A stretch of DNA of 64,000 nt from Thiocapsa imhoffii (GTDB lineage Bacteria; Pseudomonadota; Gammaproteobacteria; Chromatiales; Chromatiaceae), in assembly GCF_016583985.1 (NCBI RefSeq), contig NZ_NRSD01000012.1, positions 62,001-126,000 on the forward strand, given 5' to 3'. The notes beneath the pieces were generated by a model. The model saw only the letters and a program-made list of their open reading frames with translations, did not search any database and had not been told where the DNA came from. Positions 9,168-18,864 of the stretch are shown here, piece after piece (the stretch's first letter is position 1; each line of letters opens with the position of its first letter). The translations under genes were made by a program, and so were the position numbers.

Positions 9168-10100
9168 GTGAGGGCCATTGCGACCTTCGTGATGCGGGGT
9201 CCGTCCCAGGCGGCCTTGATCGCTGCGGTCACCGCCTTATTGTCGATCCTGATTCCCCCCTTGGGGCTTCTGAGCGCGGCCTCGGTCGGTTTGGTGACAT
9301 TGCGTGCAGGCCCGCGACAGGGCTTGATCGTGTGTGGGATGGCCGCCGTCGGTATGGCCGTGTTGTCCTGGTTGGCGCTCGGCTCACCCTTACCCGCCAT
9401 CGGTGTCCTCATGATGCTCTGGGTGCCGATCCTGGGACTGGCGACGCTCCTGCGCATGACCCGATCACTTGCCCTCGCGGTTCAGACTGCTGGCATGCTG
9501 GGTGTGCTTGTTCTGCTCGGTGTCACCCTCGGGCTGGGCGACCCCGCCGTGGCGTGGGCAGGACTCCTCGAACCCTTCCGCGAGGTGTTGGTGCGGGATG
9601 GCGCCATTAGCGAGGAGGCGAGTGCGGCTCTGTTCGGTGAGTTGGCGCGCTGGATGACCGGGGCCTTTGCCGCCGCGCTCGTCGCACAGCTCCTGTTTGG
9701 CTTGTTCATCGCCCGCTGGTGGCAGGCGCTCCTCTACAACCCTGGCGGGTTCGGCGAGGAATTTAGGGCCTTACGTCTGAGTTCGCTGCTGGGCGTCGTG
9801 ACACTCTTGCTCCTGGCCGTGCTGCCTTTCATCGATGGGGTTGGCCTGGCCGCGAATCTATTGCTCGTCCTGGGTCTGTTGATGTTGATGCAGGGGATCG
9901 CGGTGGTGCATCAGATCCGCGCCCTGAAACAAGGTCGACCGCTCTGGTTGGTGGGCTTCTACGGCTTGCTGGTGTTGTTCATGCCACAGAGCCTCCTGCT
10001 GGTTGCCTCGGTTGGCCTGGTCGATCTCTGGGCTGACATCCGGGCGCGGATCGCGGCGCGTGCGTCGCAGGGTCCGGGCGGCGGTGGCACGGCGGACTGA
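9168..10100 (+). CDS. DUF2232 (YybS-like) multi-pass membrane protein
   Basis: 310 aa. Roughly eight hydrophobic helices are spread over the protein, for example ALIAAVTALLSILIPPLGLL, ILGLATLLRM and LLGVVTLLLLAVLPF. Location between rpsR and rplI is the usual place for the DUF2232 membrane protein in many proteobacteria. The start is a GTG at 9168; no strong ribosome site is seen, so the exact start is uncertain. Function is not established. Confidence 0.78.
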   Translation: MRAIATFVMRGPSQAALIAAVTALLSILIPPLGLLSAASVGLVTLRAGPRQGLIVCGMAAVGMAVLSWLALGSPLPAIGVLMMLWVPILGLATLLRMTRSLALAVQTAGMLGVLVLLGVTLGLGDPAVAWAGLLEPFREVLVRDGAISEEASAALFGELARWMTGAFAAALVAQLLFGLFIARWWQALLYNPGGFGEEFRALRLSSLLGVVTLLLLAVLPFIDGVGLAANLLLVLGLLMLMQGIAVVHQIRALKQGRPLWLVGFYGLLVLFMPQSLLLVASVGLVDLWADIRARIAARASQGPGGGGTAD

Positions 10101-10214
10101 ACACGGATTTCGGCTGTCTCGCCTTCGGCTGCAGGTCGACTGGAGCGCCCTGTGGATGGCGCTGGTGAGCACGAGCCGCGGATCACATCGAATCGTAATG
10201 AGAGGATTACTGAC

Positions 10215-10664
10215 GTGGAAATCATCCTGCTGAAGAATGTTGGGCGGCTGGGTTCGCTGGGCGAGAAGGTCGCCGTGCGCGCGGGCTACGGCCGCAATTA
10301 TCTCATCCCCTATGGTTACGCCGTGCCGGCAACCGCGGCCAACCTCGAGGCATTCGAGGCCCGGCGGGCGGAGCTTGAGGCCGAAGCGGCCGAGCATCTC
10401 GACGCGGCACGAACCCGCGCTGAGCGGATCGAGGGAATGAGCTTCACCATTGCGCGCAAGGCTGGGGAGCAAGGTCGTCTCTTTGGCTCAGTAGGCGCCG
10501 GTGATATCGCTGAAGCCGTCACCGCGGCAGGGTTCGCTCTCACTAAGCAAGAGGTGCGCCTGCCGAGTGGTCCCATCCGGGCGGCGGGCGAATATGAGGT
10601 GACGCTCCATCTGCATCCCGAAGTGAACACCACCATCAAGGTGGATGTGGTTCCAGAGGACTGA
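10215..10664 (+). CDS. rplI: 50S ribosomal protein L9
   Basis: 149 aa from a GTG start preceded by GAGGAT. EIILLKNVGRLGSLGEKVAV and GYGRNYLIPYGYA form the rRNA-binding N-domain; a long helix links it to the C-domain ending in VTLHLHPEV and VDVVPED. Length matches the family (about 148 aa). It is the last gene of the S6 operon and is followed at once by a hairpin. Confidence 0.96.
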   Translation: MEIILLKNVGRLGSLGEKVAVRAGYGRNYLIPYGYAVPATAANLEAFEARRAELEAEAAEHLDAARTRAERIEGMSFTIARKAGEQGRLFGSVGAGDIAEAVTAAGFALTKQEVRLPSGPIRAAGEYEVTLHLHPEVNTTIKVDVVPED

Positions 10665-10675
10665 TCCCCCCTCAC

Positions 10676-10699
10676 CTGGGCCGCTCGCGAGCGGCCCAG
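10676..10699 (+). terminator. Hairpin terminator after rplI
   Basis: A perfect inverted repeat with 11-bp arms (CTGGGCCGCTC / GAGCGGCCCAG) and a 2-base centre lies 11 bp after the rplI stop, followed by a short ATTTGG. The U-tract is weak, so termination may be partial. Confidence 0.65.
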
Positions 10700-10898
10700 A
10701 TTTGGCGTTTGGTCATCCGTGACGGCACCGACCGCCGCGCCGCCGGGACCTTTCCTGCACCGCCCGAGGCGTTCGCGGCCTGCTCGGCGCCAAATGCGCT
10801 CGCCGCCTCACGGATCATTGGGTCTCAGCATTCGAGGCAGCTGCCTCGATGGCCCACACCACCCCTGTGTCCAGAACACCGCCGTCCCGAGGAACGCC

Positions 10899-12284
10899 AT
10901 GCTCGACGCGGATGTCCAAGGCGCCGATTTCGATGGGATGCGCATCCCACCGCATAATCTGCACGCCGAGCAATCCTTACTCGGCGGTCTCATGCTGGAC
11001 AACAGCACCTGGGACCGAATTGCCGACATGGTCACGGAGCGTGACTTGTATCGGCGTGAGCATCGCCTGATCTTCCGCGCCATCGCCAAACTGGCCGCGG
11101 AGGATCAACCCTTCGATCTGGTCACGCTCGCCGAGACGCTCGAACGCTCCGAGCAATTGGTCGACGCCGGCGGACTCCCCTATCTCGGGACCATCGCGAA
11201 CGAAACGCCCACCGCGGCGAATATCCAGGCCTACGCCAAGATCGTTCGCCAGACCTCGGTGTTGCGTCAATTGATCGCGGCCGGGACCGACATCGCCGAC
11301 AGTGCCTACAATCCACTTGGACGGGATGCCGCGGAATTGCTCGATGCCGCGGAGCGGCGCGTGTTCGAGATCGCCGAGCAGGAAGCGCGCGGCGGTGGTG
11401 GATTTCAGCCCATCAAGACCTTGCTCGGGCGTGCGGTGGAGCGGATCGACGCGCTCTATCAACGCGATGAACCCATTACGGGTTTGGCGACTGGGTTCAC
11501 CGATTTCGACGCCATGACCTCCGGCTTGCAGCCGGCGGACCTGATCATCGTCGCGGGTCGGCCATCCATGGGGAAGACCTCATTCGCGATGAACATGGCC
11601 GAGCATGTGGCCATTCAGTCGAAGCGCCCGGTTGCGGTCTTCAGCATGGAAATGCCCGGGGATTCCTTGGCGATGCGCATGATGTCCTCGCTCGGTCGGA
11701 TCGACCAGCACCGCGTCCGCACCGGGCGGCTCGAGGATGATGAGTGGCCGCGCCTGACCTCCGCGGTGAATATTCTGGCCGGTGCCTCCATGTTCATCGA
11801 CGACACTCCCGCGCTCTCGCCCACCGAAGTCCGGGCGCGGGCGCGTCGGCTCAAACGGGATCAGGATGATCTCGGACTGATCGTGCTGGACTATATTCAG
11901 CTCATGCAAGCACCTGGCGTCGGCGAGAACCGCGCGACGGAAATCTCCGCCATCTCCCGTTCGCTCAAGGCGCTGGCCAAGGAACTGAATGTCCCCGTGG
12001 TCGCGCTCTCGCAGCTCAATCGCAGTCTCGAGCAGCGGCCGAACAAACGCCCGGTGATGTCTGATCTCAGGGAATCGGGTGCCATCGAACAGGACGCGGA
12101 CCTCATCGTCTTCATCTATCGTGACGAGGTCTATCATGAGGACACCAAGGATAAAGGGGTCGCCGAGATCATCATCGCAAAACAGCGCAATGGACCGATC
12201 GGGACGACCCGGCTGACCTTTCTCGGGAAATACACCAAGTTCGAGAACTACATCGGCAACTACTATGGTGAGACGGGCGGCTGA
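10899..12284 (+). CDS. dnaB: Replicative DNA helicase DnaB
   Basis: 461 aa. The start at 10899 follows a CGAGGA ribosome site; the open frame extends 60 codons upstream, but that part is unlike DnaB. The N-terminal domain (PPHNLHAEQSLLGGLMLD) is the primase-interacting bundle. The RecA-like motor has Walker A GRPSMGKTSFAMN (about residue 215), the Walker B-type strand LIVLDYIQLM, SQLNRSLEQRPNKRP and DLRESGAIEQDADLI. No intein is present. It loads as a hexamer at replication forks. Confidence 0.97.
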   Translation: MLDADVQGADFDGMRIPPHNLHAEQSLLGGLMLDNSTWDRIADMVTERDLYRREHRLIFRAIAKLAAEDQPFDLVTLAETLERSEQLVDAGGLPYLGTIANETPTAANIQAYAKIVRQTSVLRQLIAAGTDIADSAYNPLGRDAAELLDAAERRVFEIAEQEARGGGGFQPIKTLLGRAVERIDALYQRDEPITGLATGFTDFDAMTSGLQPADLIIVAGRPSMGKTSFAMNMAEHVAIQSKRPVAVFSMEMPGDSLAMRMMSSLGRIDQHRVRTGRLEDDEWPRLTSAVNILAGASMFIDDTPALSPTEVRARARRLKRDQDDLGLIVLDYIQLMQAPGVGENRATEISAISRSLKALAKELNVPVVALSQLNRSLEQRPNKRPVMSDLRESGAIEQDADLIVFIYRDEVYHEDTKDKGVAEIIIAKQRNGPIGTTRLTFLGKYTKFENYIGNYYGETGG

Positions 12285-12398
12285 GCGGACGCTCCGCCCA
12301 GGGTCATGGCGTCCTGGCCATGCAGCCGATTGCGCTCTCCTGATCGCGGGGAATGCCTGCCGACGCACGGACAGCTCCGTGCGTCGGACGTCAAAGCC

Positions 12399-14258
12399 TC
12401 AGTGCGTCATCACCGCCGCGCTCGTCGCGCCGACCGTCATCCCGTCCGATTCGAAGCGCAGCAGGATGCGATGCGCCGCCGGGTCGAAGTCGATTGGCTC
12501 ACCTTTCCCTGTTGCGAACACGCTGTAGAAGAGCGTCTCCCCAGCGGCCACGATTCGGTTCAGTGCGCTGCTGTCACAGGAGAGCCAATTCCCCGCTGCA
12601 TCGGTTTCGCAGACGGTCAGGTTCAGTGGCAGATCAAGCCCCCGGGTGTCGGCGCTGACCCGGAGCTCTCCCATCGGGCCGAGATTGATCGCCGCCGTCG
12701 CGAAGACGCCAATGCCTGCCGCGCCGTTGAGACGCACCACACCGTCGCCACTCGGTGTCACGCCGATGGCGAGCAGATCCGGCGGGGCGCTGTCCATTGC
12801 CGTGAGCGTCAAGGTATTGACAAAACTTTGGCTCGGTGCCCATCCGGCATTCTCACACTTGAACAGCAGTGGGATGTCCGTGGTTGCAAGCGGACCGGTC
12901 GGGGTGATCGAGAAGACGAAGCCTTGGCTGGCATCGGGTGGGAGATCGACGGGTGTATTCGGGATGCCAACAGGCCGATTCTCCGCGTCAGTCGCCTGAT
13001 AGATGAAGGTCGCCGCGATCTCCTCTGGTAAACCGATCGAGCAGCCCTCGGCGGTTGCGGAACCGGTGTTGATCAGGTTAGCAAACGCACTTGCTGGTTG
13101 GCCGACCGCGACGGCCCTAGCGGCAGGCAGCACCGCGGCAAAGAGCACGGGACGATAGGTCCAAAGCACTGCCTCCTGCGTCCCCGCCGTTGGATTGAAT
13201 ACCGAACCCACGATGACAAGGTTACCGGCCCGATCGGCTTCGAGCGCCATCGCTTCGGCAAAATTGTACGGCTCGGGCAGCAGCGCGGAGAGGTCGATCG
13301 GATTGGCGTGGTCGGCGAGATTCCAGAGGACCGCGCGCTTGGAGTCATCGCTCTCATCCGGATACATGGTCCCCACGACCCAGGGGCCGTCGATCGCAAA
13401 GGCGTAGGAGGCGTCCATGTCCCGCGGATGAAGATCGATCGCACCCTCGGCCGTTCCGTGCCAAACGACCGCGTGATCGACCAGATATTCCGGGCTGTAG
13501 TAACCCACCTGGCGTCCGTTGTTGATGCCATAGGCAACGGATTCCAGTGATCCGGTCGGGTTGAGATTCACGACACTGTCGGCGCTTCCAGACCATAACA
13601 TCGCCTGATGTCGCCCATCTAACGCATAGGAACCGACTTGTTGGCCAGGATCGGTCGCGGTGGCACCATCGATGCCCCAAACGATCGACTCTCGGCATTC
13701 CTCCCCAAAATGCAAAATCGTCGGTAGCCCATCCGGGACAGCCGCGGCATTCCAGATGGCGGCATGATAGACCCCTGGTACGGTCGGATCTTCCGTACGG
13801 CAGGGAAAGCGCACTTCACCAGCTTGCCAGCCGTTGTCGAGCGCGCGGACAACCCCGCCTTGATAGCTCAGCGAGGTATCGGTCAATAGGGTCAGTTGTG
13901 ACTCCGGACTCCCTTCCCAGAGGGATGCGGCCATACCGATAAAGCCCCCCTGCTGATCGTGATCGATCGCGTAGGCGGTCGAGAGAAAGGGTGACAAGCG
14001 GATCAAACTGTCTGCCGATCCGTGCCAGAGTGCCGCGGTCGGGTTCTGGTCATAGCCCTCGCCAATCTTGATCACAACCCCGACTTGCCGCCCATTGGAG
14101 ACCCCGAGCGCACGAGAGTGATCGGCTCCCTCAGGATGGAGGTTAATGAGAGAGAGCTGCTCCGGGGCGATGTTCAGCGCCAGCGAGGGTGCTGAGCTGA
14201 GAGCCAAGGCCATGGCTCCGATCGAAAGACGGCAGGACGTTGAAAGAACGTCGTTCAT
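12399..14258 (-). CDS. Secreted HAF-repeat-like protein
   Basis: About 619 aa from the ATG near 14258, with a signal peptide ending near SSAPSLALN. Residues about 30-400 contain repeated units that alternate an AxLW(H/S)GSADS(V/L)xxLxP segment with an A(Y/F)xIxxxxQVG(Y/S) segment, the HAF extracellular repeat pattern thought to form a beta-propeller-like fold. The C-terminal third has two Ig/DUF11-like beta domains with paired cysteines. No sortase signal or autotransporter barrel is visible. The role is probably at the cell surface or in the medium, with substrate unknown. It is transcribed in the same direction as the AraC regulator upstream of it. Confidence 0.72.
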   Translation of the reverse strand: MNDVLSTSCRLSIGAMALALSSAPSLALNIAPEQLSLINLHPEGADHSRALGVSNGRQVGVVIKIGEGYDQNPTAALWHGSADSLIRLSPFLSTAYAIDHDQQGGFIGMAASLWEGSPESQLTLLTDTSLSYQGGVVRALDNGWQAGEVRFPCRTEDPTVPGVYHAAIWNAAAVPDGLPTILHFGEECRESIVWGIDGATATDPGQQVGSYALDGRHQAMLWSGSADSVVNLNPTGSLESVAYGINNGRQVGYYSPEYLVDHAVVWHGTAEGAIDLHPRDMDASYAFAIDGPWVVGTMYPDESDDSKRAVLWNLADHANPIDLSALLPEPYNFAEAMALEADRAGNLVIVGSVFNPTAGTQEAVLWTYRPVLFAAVLPAARAVAVGQPASAFANLINTGSATAEGCSIGLPEEIAATFIYQATDAENRPVGIPNTPVDLPPDASQGFVFSITPTGPLATTDIPLLFKCENAGWAPSQSFVNTLTLTAMDSAPPDLLAIGVTPSGDGVVRLNGAAGIGVFATAAINLGPMGELRVSADTRGLDLPLNLTVCETDAAGNWLSCDSSALNRIVAAGETLFYSVFATGKGEPIDFDPAAHRILLRFESDGMTVGATSAAVMTH

Positions 14259-14594
14259 TGATGGACTCCCGGTCTGAACTGGCGCCGACATCTGGTCGAC
14301 CCGAATGCAGTGGGGCGCGCTGACGACGCGACTGGATCGACCACCTTTTGGTTCCACGCGGCTCGTGGGGATCAGACGCCCTCATCCGGTCAATGGACAG
14401 GATCGATGGAACCGCATGGCTGCGAGTACAGATCCTAGCGCCAAGGGTTCGACGCCAGCCAGCACTGGGTGCTCTGCTGATGGGTCGAATGTGCTCTGCA
14501 CCTTGGTGTCTTGGTGTGACCTTGTGCTGATCACTCGTCGCGGGGTGACCGGGAGCCGATTCAGGACCACGCGGGCACGTCTACGCGGGCACGT
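14259..14594. other. Intergenic region between the AraC regulator and the HAF-repeat gene
   Basis: 336 bp without a convincing gene. It holds the triplicated 14-bp repeat at its right end and must carry the promoter of the HAF-repeat gene if that gene is not read through from the regulator. No clear -35/-10 pair was found. Confidence 0.4.
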
Positions 14595-14610
14595 CTACGC
14601 GGGCACGTCT
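14569..14610. repeat. Three perfect tandem copies of a 14-bp unit at the end of the AraC gene
   Basis: The unit ACGCGGGCACGTCT occurs at 14569-14582, 14583-14596 and 14597-14610. The stop codon of the AraC-type gene lies across units 2 and 3. Because 14 is not a multiple of 3, copy-number change would alter the C-terminal reading frame of the regulator. Confidence 0.9.
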
Positions 14611-15722
14611 ACTGGAACCGGAGGCTGATGCAGACGCTGGGGTCGCGCACGGGCGCGAAACTCACCGGGTGGCATGCCGACTTGGCGTTGGAAGGCGGAA
14701 ATGAAATTTTGGCAGTGGTCATAGCCGAGTTGGAAGGCGATCTCCTTGAGTGAGTGTGTGTCGGCCCGGAGCAGGGCACGCGCATACTCCATGCGCCATT
14801 GCCCTAAACACTGGATCACACTCCCGCCATAACACTCACGAAACAGATGATTGAGTTTGCGCTGCGAAAGCCCGAGCGAGCGGGCTAGCTCATGAACGAG
14901 TGGTGGGTGTCCAAGGTTGGCTCTGAGGATGTCACGTGCTTGTTGCGCGCGCTGACGGTCGCGCGCGCTCGATCCTCTGATCGGGTGCCCGGGGATCGCC
15001 GGCTGATGCCAGGCAGCGAGAACATAGGATATGAGTTCCAAGGTCTTGGCCGTGAGGAAGAGGCGCGAGAGCGTGTTCGGCAGGTGATGATGCATGATCT
15101 CCATGCAGATGCGTTGCAGGGTCGCGTTCATCGCGATCGAATCATGAATCGTTGGCCAGGCGTCTGGGGTCTTGATGAAGGCCAGGCGATCGCCGAGCGG
15201 CTGATCGACGAAGAGCATGCGTAACTGCGAGGCCGTCACCAACACCGCCAGTCGGCTGTTGAATTCTCCGACGGGGTTGTGATGCTCACACGGTTCGCCT
15301 GAATGCTCGATACTCAACAACCCTTGCCGGGGCGTTTCGATGACAGTCGTGCCAGAGGCCGTGAGGATGCGGGTGGTGCCGGCGAGTGGTAGACGCAGTT
15401 CGATGTAAGGCTCCGGCAGCGAGAGGTAGCCTGAGATCACGCCCGGGCGGTACCAAATGCCCTGATGTGCGAACAGGCCGAGTCCTTCCGCAATCGGCGC
15501 GAACGCCAACTGCTGCTCGCCCGCGCAAGAGGGTAAGGCGAGTTGCTCACCAATGTAGGAGGCCCCAGGTCCGTCATCCAGCGGGAGCCATTCGGCGACG
15601 TAAGGGGAGGTTTCCTCGCCGCCGATGGCGCGACAGACATCCGGTCGCTGAACGGGGTCAGGGGTGATGACATGATCGTTAGCCGCAGTTGTTCTCGTCA
15701 CCAATCGAGGATCTCCGGTCAA
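14595..15722 (-). CDS. AraC-family transcriptional regulator, PchR-like
   Basis: Up to 375 aa. The C-terminal about 100 residues are a double helix-turn-helix: LVHELARSLGLSQRKLNHLF (first HTH), then LKEIAFQLGYDHCQNFISAF and QVGMPPGEFR, which fits the AraC consensus. The N-terminal domain has the layout of PchR-like ferric-siderophore-type regulators, but the ligand is unknown. The TTG start at 15722 lacks a ribosome site; a GTG at 15701 with GGAG 11 bases upstream is an alternative. It points toward the HAF-repeat gene, a possible target. Confidence 0.82.
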   Translation of the reverse strand: MTGDPRLVTRTTAANDHVITPDPVQRPDVCRAIGGEETSPYVAEWLPLDDGPGASYIGEQLALPSCAGEQQLAFAPIAEGLGLFAHQGIWYRPGVISGYLSLPEPYIELRLPLAGTTRILTASGTTVIETPRQGLLSIEHSGEPCEHHNPVGEFNSRLAVLVTASQLRMLFVDQPLGDRLAFIKTPDAWPTIHDSIAMNATLQRICMEIMHHHLPNTLSRLFLTAKTLELISYVLAAWHQPAIPGHPIRGSSARDRQRAQQARDILRANLGHPPLVHELARSLGLSQRKLNHLFRECYGGSVIQCLGQWRMEYARALLRADTHSLKEIAFQLGYDHCQNFISAFQRQVGMPPGEFRARARPQRLHQPPVPVDVPA

Positions 15723-15858
15723 GCTCGCACGTCATGGCGCCGCGGATCGTTGCATTTTACAACGATCTGCCGCTCCAACGGCCGCTAGAACCAGCGGCGA
15801 TGAGGTGCGCCTCCTGGCGTTAGAATGGCGTCCATTCAGTGTGCCTGGATGCCTCGCG

Positions 15859-17235
15859 ATGAGTAGCCGGAAACCCCGCTCGAGTTATGTCTGTCACGCC
15901 TGTGGTTCCAGTCAACCGAAATGGGCGGGGCAATGCCCGGACTGTGGGGCCTGGAACAGTCTGGTGGAGACCACCCTGGATGTACGCCCAAGCGCGCGAG
16001 GCGGCTATGCGGGGTCGGCCGGGGCCGCGCGCGTGGAATGTTTGGCCACTGTCTGCCCCGAGCAGCAGGTACGGATCGCCAGCGGGATCGCGGAACTTGA
16101 CCGGGTCCTCGGTGGGGGGCTGGTCCTCGGATCGGTGATCCTGATCGGCGGCGATCCCGGCATCGGAAAATCCACCTTGTTGCTCCAAGCCAGCGCCGCA
16201 CTGTCGCGGACGCTCCCGGTGCTCTACGTTAGTGGCGAAGAGTCGCCCCAGCAGATTGGTCTGCGGGCGCAGCGACTGGGCGTGGCTGAGAACGACATTC
16301 GCTTGCTCGCCGAGACCCAGGTCGAGGTGATCCTCGCTACCGCCGCGCGGGAGCGACCGCGCGTGCTCATCGTCGATTCCATCCAAACCCTCTTCACCGA
16401 CACGCTCCATGCGGCACCCGGTTCGGTGTCACAGGTGCGCGAATCAGCGGCTCGGCTGGTGCGGTTTGCCAAGCAAGAGGACACGGTCGTCTTCTTGGTT
16501 GGCCACGTGACTAAGGATGGTGCGCTAGCCGGTCCGCGCGTCTTGGAGCATATGGTGGATACGGTGCTTTACTTCGAGGGTGAATCCGGAGGGACGTTCC
16601 GGTTGATCCGCTCGATCAAAAACCGGTTCGGCGCGGTGCACGAACTGGGGGTCTTCGCCATGGGTGACCGCGGTCTGCGCGAGGTCAAAAACCCATCGGC
16701 CATCTTTCTCTCACGTCACGACCAGCCCGTCCCGGGAAGCCTTGTGATGGTCACGCGCGAAGGGACTCGCCCCCTGTTGGTTGAGGTTCAGGCACTGGTC
16801 GACGAGAGTCCGTTGGCGAATCCCCGGCGGGTTGCCCTGGGGCTGGATGCGAATCGTCTCGCGATGCTGCTCGCCGTGCTGCATCGTCACGGTGGGGTGG
16901 CCATGTTCAATCAAGACGTTTTCGTCAATGTCGTTGGAGGGGTCCGCATCACGGAGACCGCGGTCGATTTGCCGCTCATCTTGGCAGTCCTCTCGAGCTA
17001 CCGGGATCGCCCCCTGCCGCTCGACCTCGCGGTGTTTGGCGAGGTCGGCTTATCCGGCGAGGTGCGGCCGGTTCCGAATGGTCCCGACCGGCTGCGCGAG
17101 GCGGTGAAGCATGGGATGCGCCGTGCGATCGTGCCGGCTGGGAACGTTCCCAAGGAAGGGGTCGAAGGGTTGACGATCACCGCTGTGCGCACGCTCGGTG
17201 AGGCCCTGGATGCGCTCGCTGAAGACGGGCGTTGA
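15859..17235 (+). CDS. radA: DNA repair protein RadA (Sms)
   Basis: 458 aa from the ATG at 15859. A C4 zinc finger (CHACGSS...CPDC) opens the protein; Walker A is GGDPGIGKSTLL; the RadA-specific KNRFG motif is present in KNRFGAVHELG; the C-terminal part resembles the Lon protease P domain (VNVVGGVRITE, FGEVGLSGEVRPV). RadA is a DnaB-like helicase that drives branch migration in recombination. It converges on the CorB-like gene. Confidence 0.96.
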   Translation: MSSRKPRSSYVCHACGSSQPKWAGQCPDCGAWNSLVETTLDVRPSARGGYAGSAGAARVECLATVCPEQQVRIASGIAELDRVLGGGLVLGSVILIGGDPGIGKSTLLLQASAALSRTLPVLYVSGEESPQQIGLRAQRLGVAENDIRLLAETQVEVILATAARERPRVLIVDSIQTLFTDTLHAAPGSVSQVRESAARLVRFAKQEDTVVFLVGHVTKDGALAGPRVLEHMVDTVLYFEGESGGTFRLIRSIKNRFGAVHELGVFAMGDRGLREVKNPSAIFLSRHDQPVPGSLVMVTREGTRPLLVEVQALVDESPLANPRRVALGLDANRLAMLLAVLHRHGGVAMFNQDVFVNVVGGVRITETAVDLPLILAVLSSYRDRPLPLDLAVFGEVGLSGEVRPVPNGPDRLREAVKHGMRRAIVPAGNVPKEGVEGLTITAVRTLGEALDALAEDGR

Positions 17236-17365
17236 GGCCGCGCACCGGGCGTTCTTCTTGCTGCCCTGTGATGTCGGTTCGTGACCTGCTCCGCCTCAGG
17301 TACGGGTGAAACACCAGGGGTTGGTCCAGATCAGCGCAGCGGCGCATGGGTTGCCTGCATAGCCT

Positions 17366-18679
17366 TCAATCCACGGCGCCACGCTCGGTTCCGAGTGCGC
17401 GCGCCTTGCGTGCGGCGCGGGCAACGACCTTCACGGTTTTAACCCCATTGTCGGCCGTCTGCAGGATCTCGATCGGACGTTCGTTGAGCTTGAGACTCGT
17501 CCCCGGTTCCGGGATCGCCTCAAGATACTCCAGGATCAGGCCATTTAAGGTCTTGGGTCCACCGGTTGGGAGATCCCAGCGTAATGCCCGATTGAGATCA
17601 CGCACCGTGATACTGCCATCGATCAGCAGGCTGCCGTCCTCGGTGCGATGGATCTCCGGGATGCTGTCAGCGGGATCCGTGGTGAATTCACCCACGATCT
17701 CCTCGAGCAAGTCCGTCAAGGTGATCAGCCCCAGGAAGTCACCATACTCATCCACGACCAACCCGACTCGTCGTTTGCCCCGCTGGAAGTTCAGCAGTTG
17801 TTGATACAGACGGGTGCCTTCGGGGACATAGTAGGGCGCGCGTGCGATGGCGCGAAGCTGTGCCTTGAGTTGTTCTTTCTCAAGCCCCTGGCGCAACATC
17901 ACGTGCAGTGCGTGCTTGGCGTGAAAGACCCCGATCACGTTATCGATGCCCCCATCGAACAGGGGCATGCGCGTGTAGCTCGCATTGCGAATGGCGTGCA
18001 GGATCTCCTCCTCGCTATCCTGTAGGTCGATCCCCTCCACCTCGTTGCGGGGGATCATGATGTCCTGAACCGTGGCGTGTTCCAGATCGAGAATCCCCAA
18101 GAGCATGGAGCGACTGCGCTCCGGGATCATGGCGCCGGCCTCGTTCACCACGGTCCGCAGTTCCTCCCGGCTCAGGGCGGTTCCCTGGCTGTCGTTAGGG
18201 CTGATGCCCATCAGTTTCAGGAGCCCGTTGGTGAAGAGATTGACGAACCAGACGATCGGGTAAAGCAGCTTGAGTAAGGGTCCGTAGATCAAGGACGCCG
18301 GAAACGCAAGCCGCTCAGGATGGAGGGTCGCATACGTTTTAGGCGTGACCTCGGCGAAGATCAGGATCACGAGCGTCAGGAGACCGGCGGCGATCCCGAT
18401 CGCCGCCTCGCCGCCGAGCCGCAAGGCAATGATGGTCGCCAACGACGAGGCCATGATATTGACGAAGTTGTTCCCGAGCAGGATGAGTCCGATCAATCGG
18501 TCGGGTCGCTCGAGTAGGGTGCGGGCGCGGCGCGCACCCTGGTGGCCCTGATCGGCGAGGTGGCGCAGCCGATAGCGATTGAGCGTCAACAAGGCCGTCT
18601 CCGAACCGGAGAAGAAGGCCGACAGGGCAATCAAGCAGATGAGTGCAAGGAAGAGGGCGGTTAGCGAAAGATCGTCCAC
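17366..18679 (-). CDS. CNNM/CorB-type transporter with CBS pair and CorC/HlyC domain
   Basis: 437 aa from the GTG at 18679; the frame is open to 18835, but that stretch is unlike the family. The DUF21 transmembrane domain (LFLALICLIALSAFFSGSET, the FSGSE signature) has four membrane spans up to about residue 180. Two CBS domains follow (TVQDIMIPRNEVEGID; RVGLVVDEYGDFLGLI), then a CorC_HlyC domain. Members include E. coli YfjD and mediate Mg2+/Co2+ homeostasis. The lack of an apparent ribosome site makes the start uncertain. Confidence 0.88.
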   Translation of the reverse strand: MDDLSLTALFLALICLIALSAFFSGSETALLTLNRYRLRHLADQGHQGARRARTLLERPDRLIGLILLGNNFVNIMASSLATIIALRLGGEAAIGIAAGLLTLVILIFAEVTPKTYATLHPERLAFPASLIYGPLLKLLYPIVWFVNLFTNGLLKLMGISPNDSQGTALSREELRTVVNEAGAMIPERSRSMLLGILDLEHATVQDIMIPRNEVEGIDLQDSEEEILHAIRNASYTRMPLFDGGIDNVIGVFHAKHALHVMLRQGLEKEQLKAQLRAIARAPYYVPEGTRLYQQLLNFQRGKRRVGLVVDEYGDFLGLITLTDLLEEIVGEFTTDPADSIPEIHRTEDGSLLIDGSITVRDLNRALRWDLPTGGPKTLNGLILEYLEAIPEPGTSLKLNERPIEILQTADNGVKTVKVVARAARKARALGTERGAVD

Positions 18680-18864
18680 CGTGTTCTCGAAGGCTCGCGA
18701 TGGCTGGGGCGTCTGGTCAGTATACGCGACCCGCCGGCGAGAAGGCGGTGCTTGCGTCGCGTGCGCTTGGGCCGTTGCCTCCACACGGCCGTGGTGGATC
18801 CACTCAAGGCTTGCGCTTGGTGGTGGCTCGGGCATAATCGGCGCCTTTTTGATGGGGGGCCGAG

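Noticed and set aside
12306..13031. Plus-strand 241-codon frame
   Set aside because: It is antisense to the HAF-repeat gene, with no ribosome site or domain.
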